A DNA stretch of 6,524 bases from Desulfobacterales bacterium (GTDB taxonomy: Bacteria > Desulfobacterota > DSM-4660 > Desulfatiglandales > B25-G16): assembly GCA_013375385.1 (NCBI GenBank), contig JABXJY010000156.1:1-6524 (forward strand), written 5' to 3'. Below are positions 6,386 through 6,524 of the stretch, piece by piece. The translations under genes were made by a program, and so were the position numbers. Under the pieces are notes generated by a model. That model worked only from the letters and a program-made list of their open reading frames with translations. It ran no database searches and was not told the origin of the DNA. Within the stretch, counting starts at the first letter, position 1, and every line of letters starts with the position of its first letter.

Positions 6386-6437
6386 GCGGGACTAACAGTA
6401 AAAGAAGGATCTTTTTATGTTCAAGTCATAGGACCGC
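6386..6437 (+). other. Long hairpin in the speD leader
   Basis: Four consecutive helices stack in one arm: GCGG/CCGC (6386-6389 with 6434-6437), GACT/AGTC (6390-6393 with 6424-6427), AACA/TGTT (6394-6397 with 6418-6421) and AAAAGA/TCTTTT (6400-6405 with 6410-6415), closed by an AGGA loop. This makes 18 bp interrupted by a 6-nt bulge, a 2-nt bulge and a 2x2 internal loop. The run of five T lies in the 3' arm itself, so a terminator role is doubtful. Confidence 0.4.
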
Positions 6438-6463
6438 AACTGACCAGCCCCTGTTAGATATGA

Positions 6464-6469
6464 AAGGAG
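6464..6469 (+). promoter_or_regulatory. Ribosome binding site of speD
   Basis: AAGGAG is 7 nt from the first ATG (6477) and 10 nt from the adjacent second ATG (6480), favouring the first as start. It is the strongest site before any gene here. Confidence 0.75.
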
Positions 6470-6476
6470 CTTATCA

Positions 6477-6524
6477 ATGATGGAAAGTCCTTTTGGTAAG
6501 CACATCTTGGCAGAGTATTTTGAA
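6477..6524 (+). CDS. speD: Probable S-adenosylmethionine decarboxylase proenzyme, N-terminal fragment
   Basis: Only 16 codons are inside the window: MMESPFGKHILAEYFE. The segment G-K-H-I-L-A-E-Y-F-E closely matches the N-terminal strand of bacterial and archaeal class 1 AdoMet decarboxylases, where G[RK]H[LI][VL].EF[YF]EC is typical and lies within the first 15 residues. The full enzyme (about 120-140 residues) cleaves itself to make a pyruvoyl cofactor and converts S-adenosylmethionine to the aminopropyl donor for spermidine synthesis. The cleavage-site serine lies beyond the window, so activity cannot be judged. A spermidine synthase gene would be expected downstream. The identification rests on a short match. 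Confidence 0.65.
   Translation, partial: MMESPFGKHILAEYFE

Larger units (their letters stand above)
6174..6476 (+). ncRNA. Putative structured leader RNA of speD (or small RNA)
   Basis: This stretch of about 300 nt lies between a strong promoter and a probable speD start, and no reading frame in it looks like a gene. It can form TGGCCTT/GAGGCCA (6219-6238, 7 bp, loop TGACAC), CACCT/AGGTG (6263-6276), CGCAT/ATGCG around it (6251-6284), GAGGTGCTA/TGGCACCTC (6271-6310, 9 bp) and a long hairpin at 6386-6437. Several of these exclude each other. GAGGTG can pair with either of two CACCT copies. GAGGCCA can pair with either of two CTGGCCTT copies (6218-6225, 6372-6379). CTAACAG (6392-6398) can pair within its hairpin or with CTGTTAG (6451-6457) just before the speD ribosome binding site. 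GGAGGAACTGGCC near the 5' end faintly recalls the SAM-I riboswitch, but the conserved core that should follow is absent, so I do not assign it there. Control by polyamines or S-adenosylmethionine is inference. Confidence 0.4.

Noticed and set aside
6302..6388. Sigma-54 promoter candidates (TGGCAC at 6302; TGGCC with GC 10 nt later at 6373-6388)
   Set aside because: The first has no TTGC at the required spacing, and the second has AAGC in place of TTGC.

Overview
This window looks like ordinary chromosomal DNA from a Gram-negative, probably anaerobic bacterium. The Desulfobacterota (former Deltaproteobacteria) or a neighbouring phylum is the best guess. I infer this from remembered resemblance of the small unknown protein (262-612), the bifunctional-nuclease/PHP gene pair and the two-part ABC exporter to proteins of that group. 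Base composition is moderate, and nothing indicates a phage, insertion sequence, CRISPR array or plasmid. No tRNA or rRNA gene is visible.

Layout. On the minus strand, the window opens with the first 34 codons of an FAD-dependent oxidoreductase (1-104). A divergent intergenic region with an extended -10 promoter (199-207) separates it from a run of six plus-strand genes. These are a small conserved protein of unknown function (262-612), a DUF151/bifunctional nuclease family protein (782-1285), a PHP-domain metal-dependent phosphoesterase (1408-2055), a membrane-anchored transglutaminase-like protein (2120-3598), an ABC-2-type exporter ATPase (3609-4340) and its polytopic permease (4337-6034). 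The last three are tightly packed, with a 10-bp gap and then a 4-bp GTGA overlap. They probably form one translationally coupled module: a periplasm-facing papain-fold (transglutaminase-like) enzyme made together with an ABC exporter of unknown substrate. The nuclease and PHP genes are more loosely spaced and may be co-transcribed.

After the permease come 442 bp without a convincing gene (6035-6476), then the first 16 codons of a probable S-adenosylmethionine decarboxylase proenzyme gene (speD, 6477-6524, cut by the window edge). This gap is the most interesting part of the window. It holds a near-consensus sigma-70 promoter (TTGACA-17-TATAAA, 6139-6167) whose -10 is bracketed by a perfect inverted repeat, TTAGCG-N12-CGCTAA. 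The predicted transcript would carry a leader of about 300 nt before speD. That leader contains several stem-loops and at least three pairs of mutually exclusive base pairings, plus a 5' copy of the sequence around the speD ribosome binding site. I could not match it to a riboswitch class I know, so an unclassified regulatory leader or small RNA controlling polyamine synthesis is a testable inference, not a demonstrated fact.
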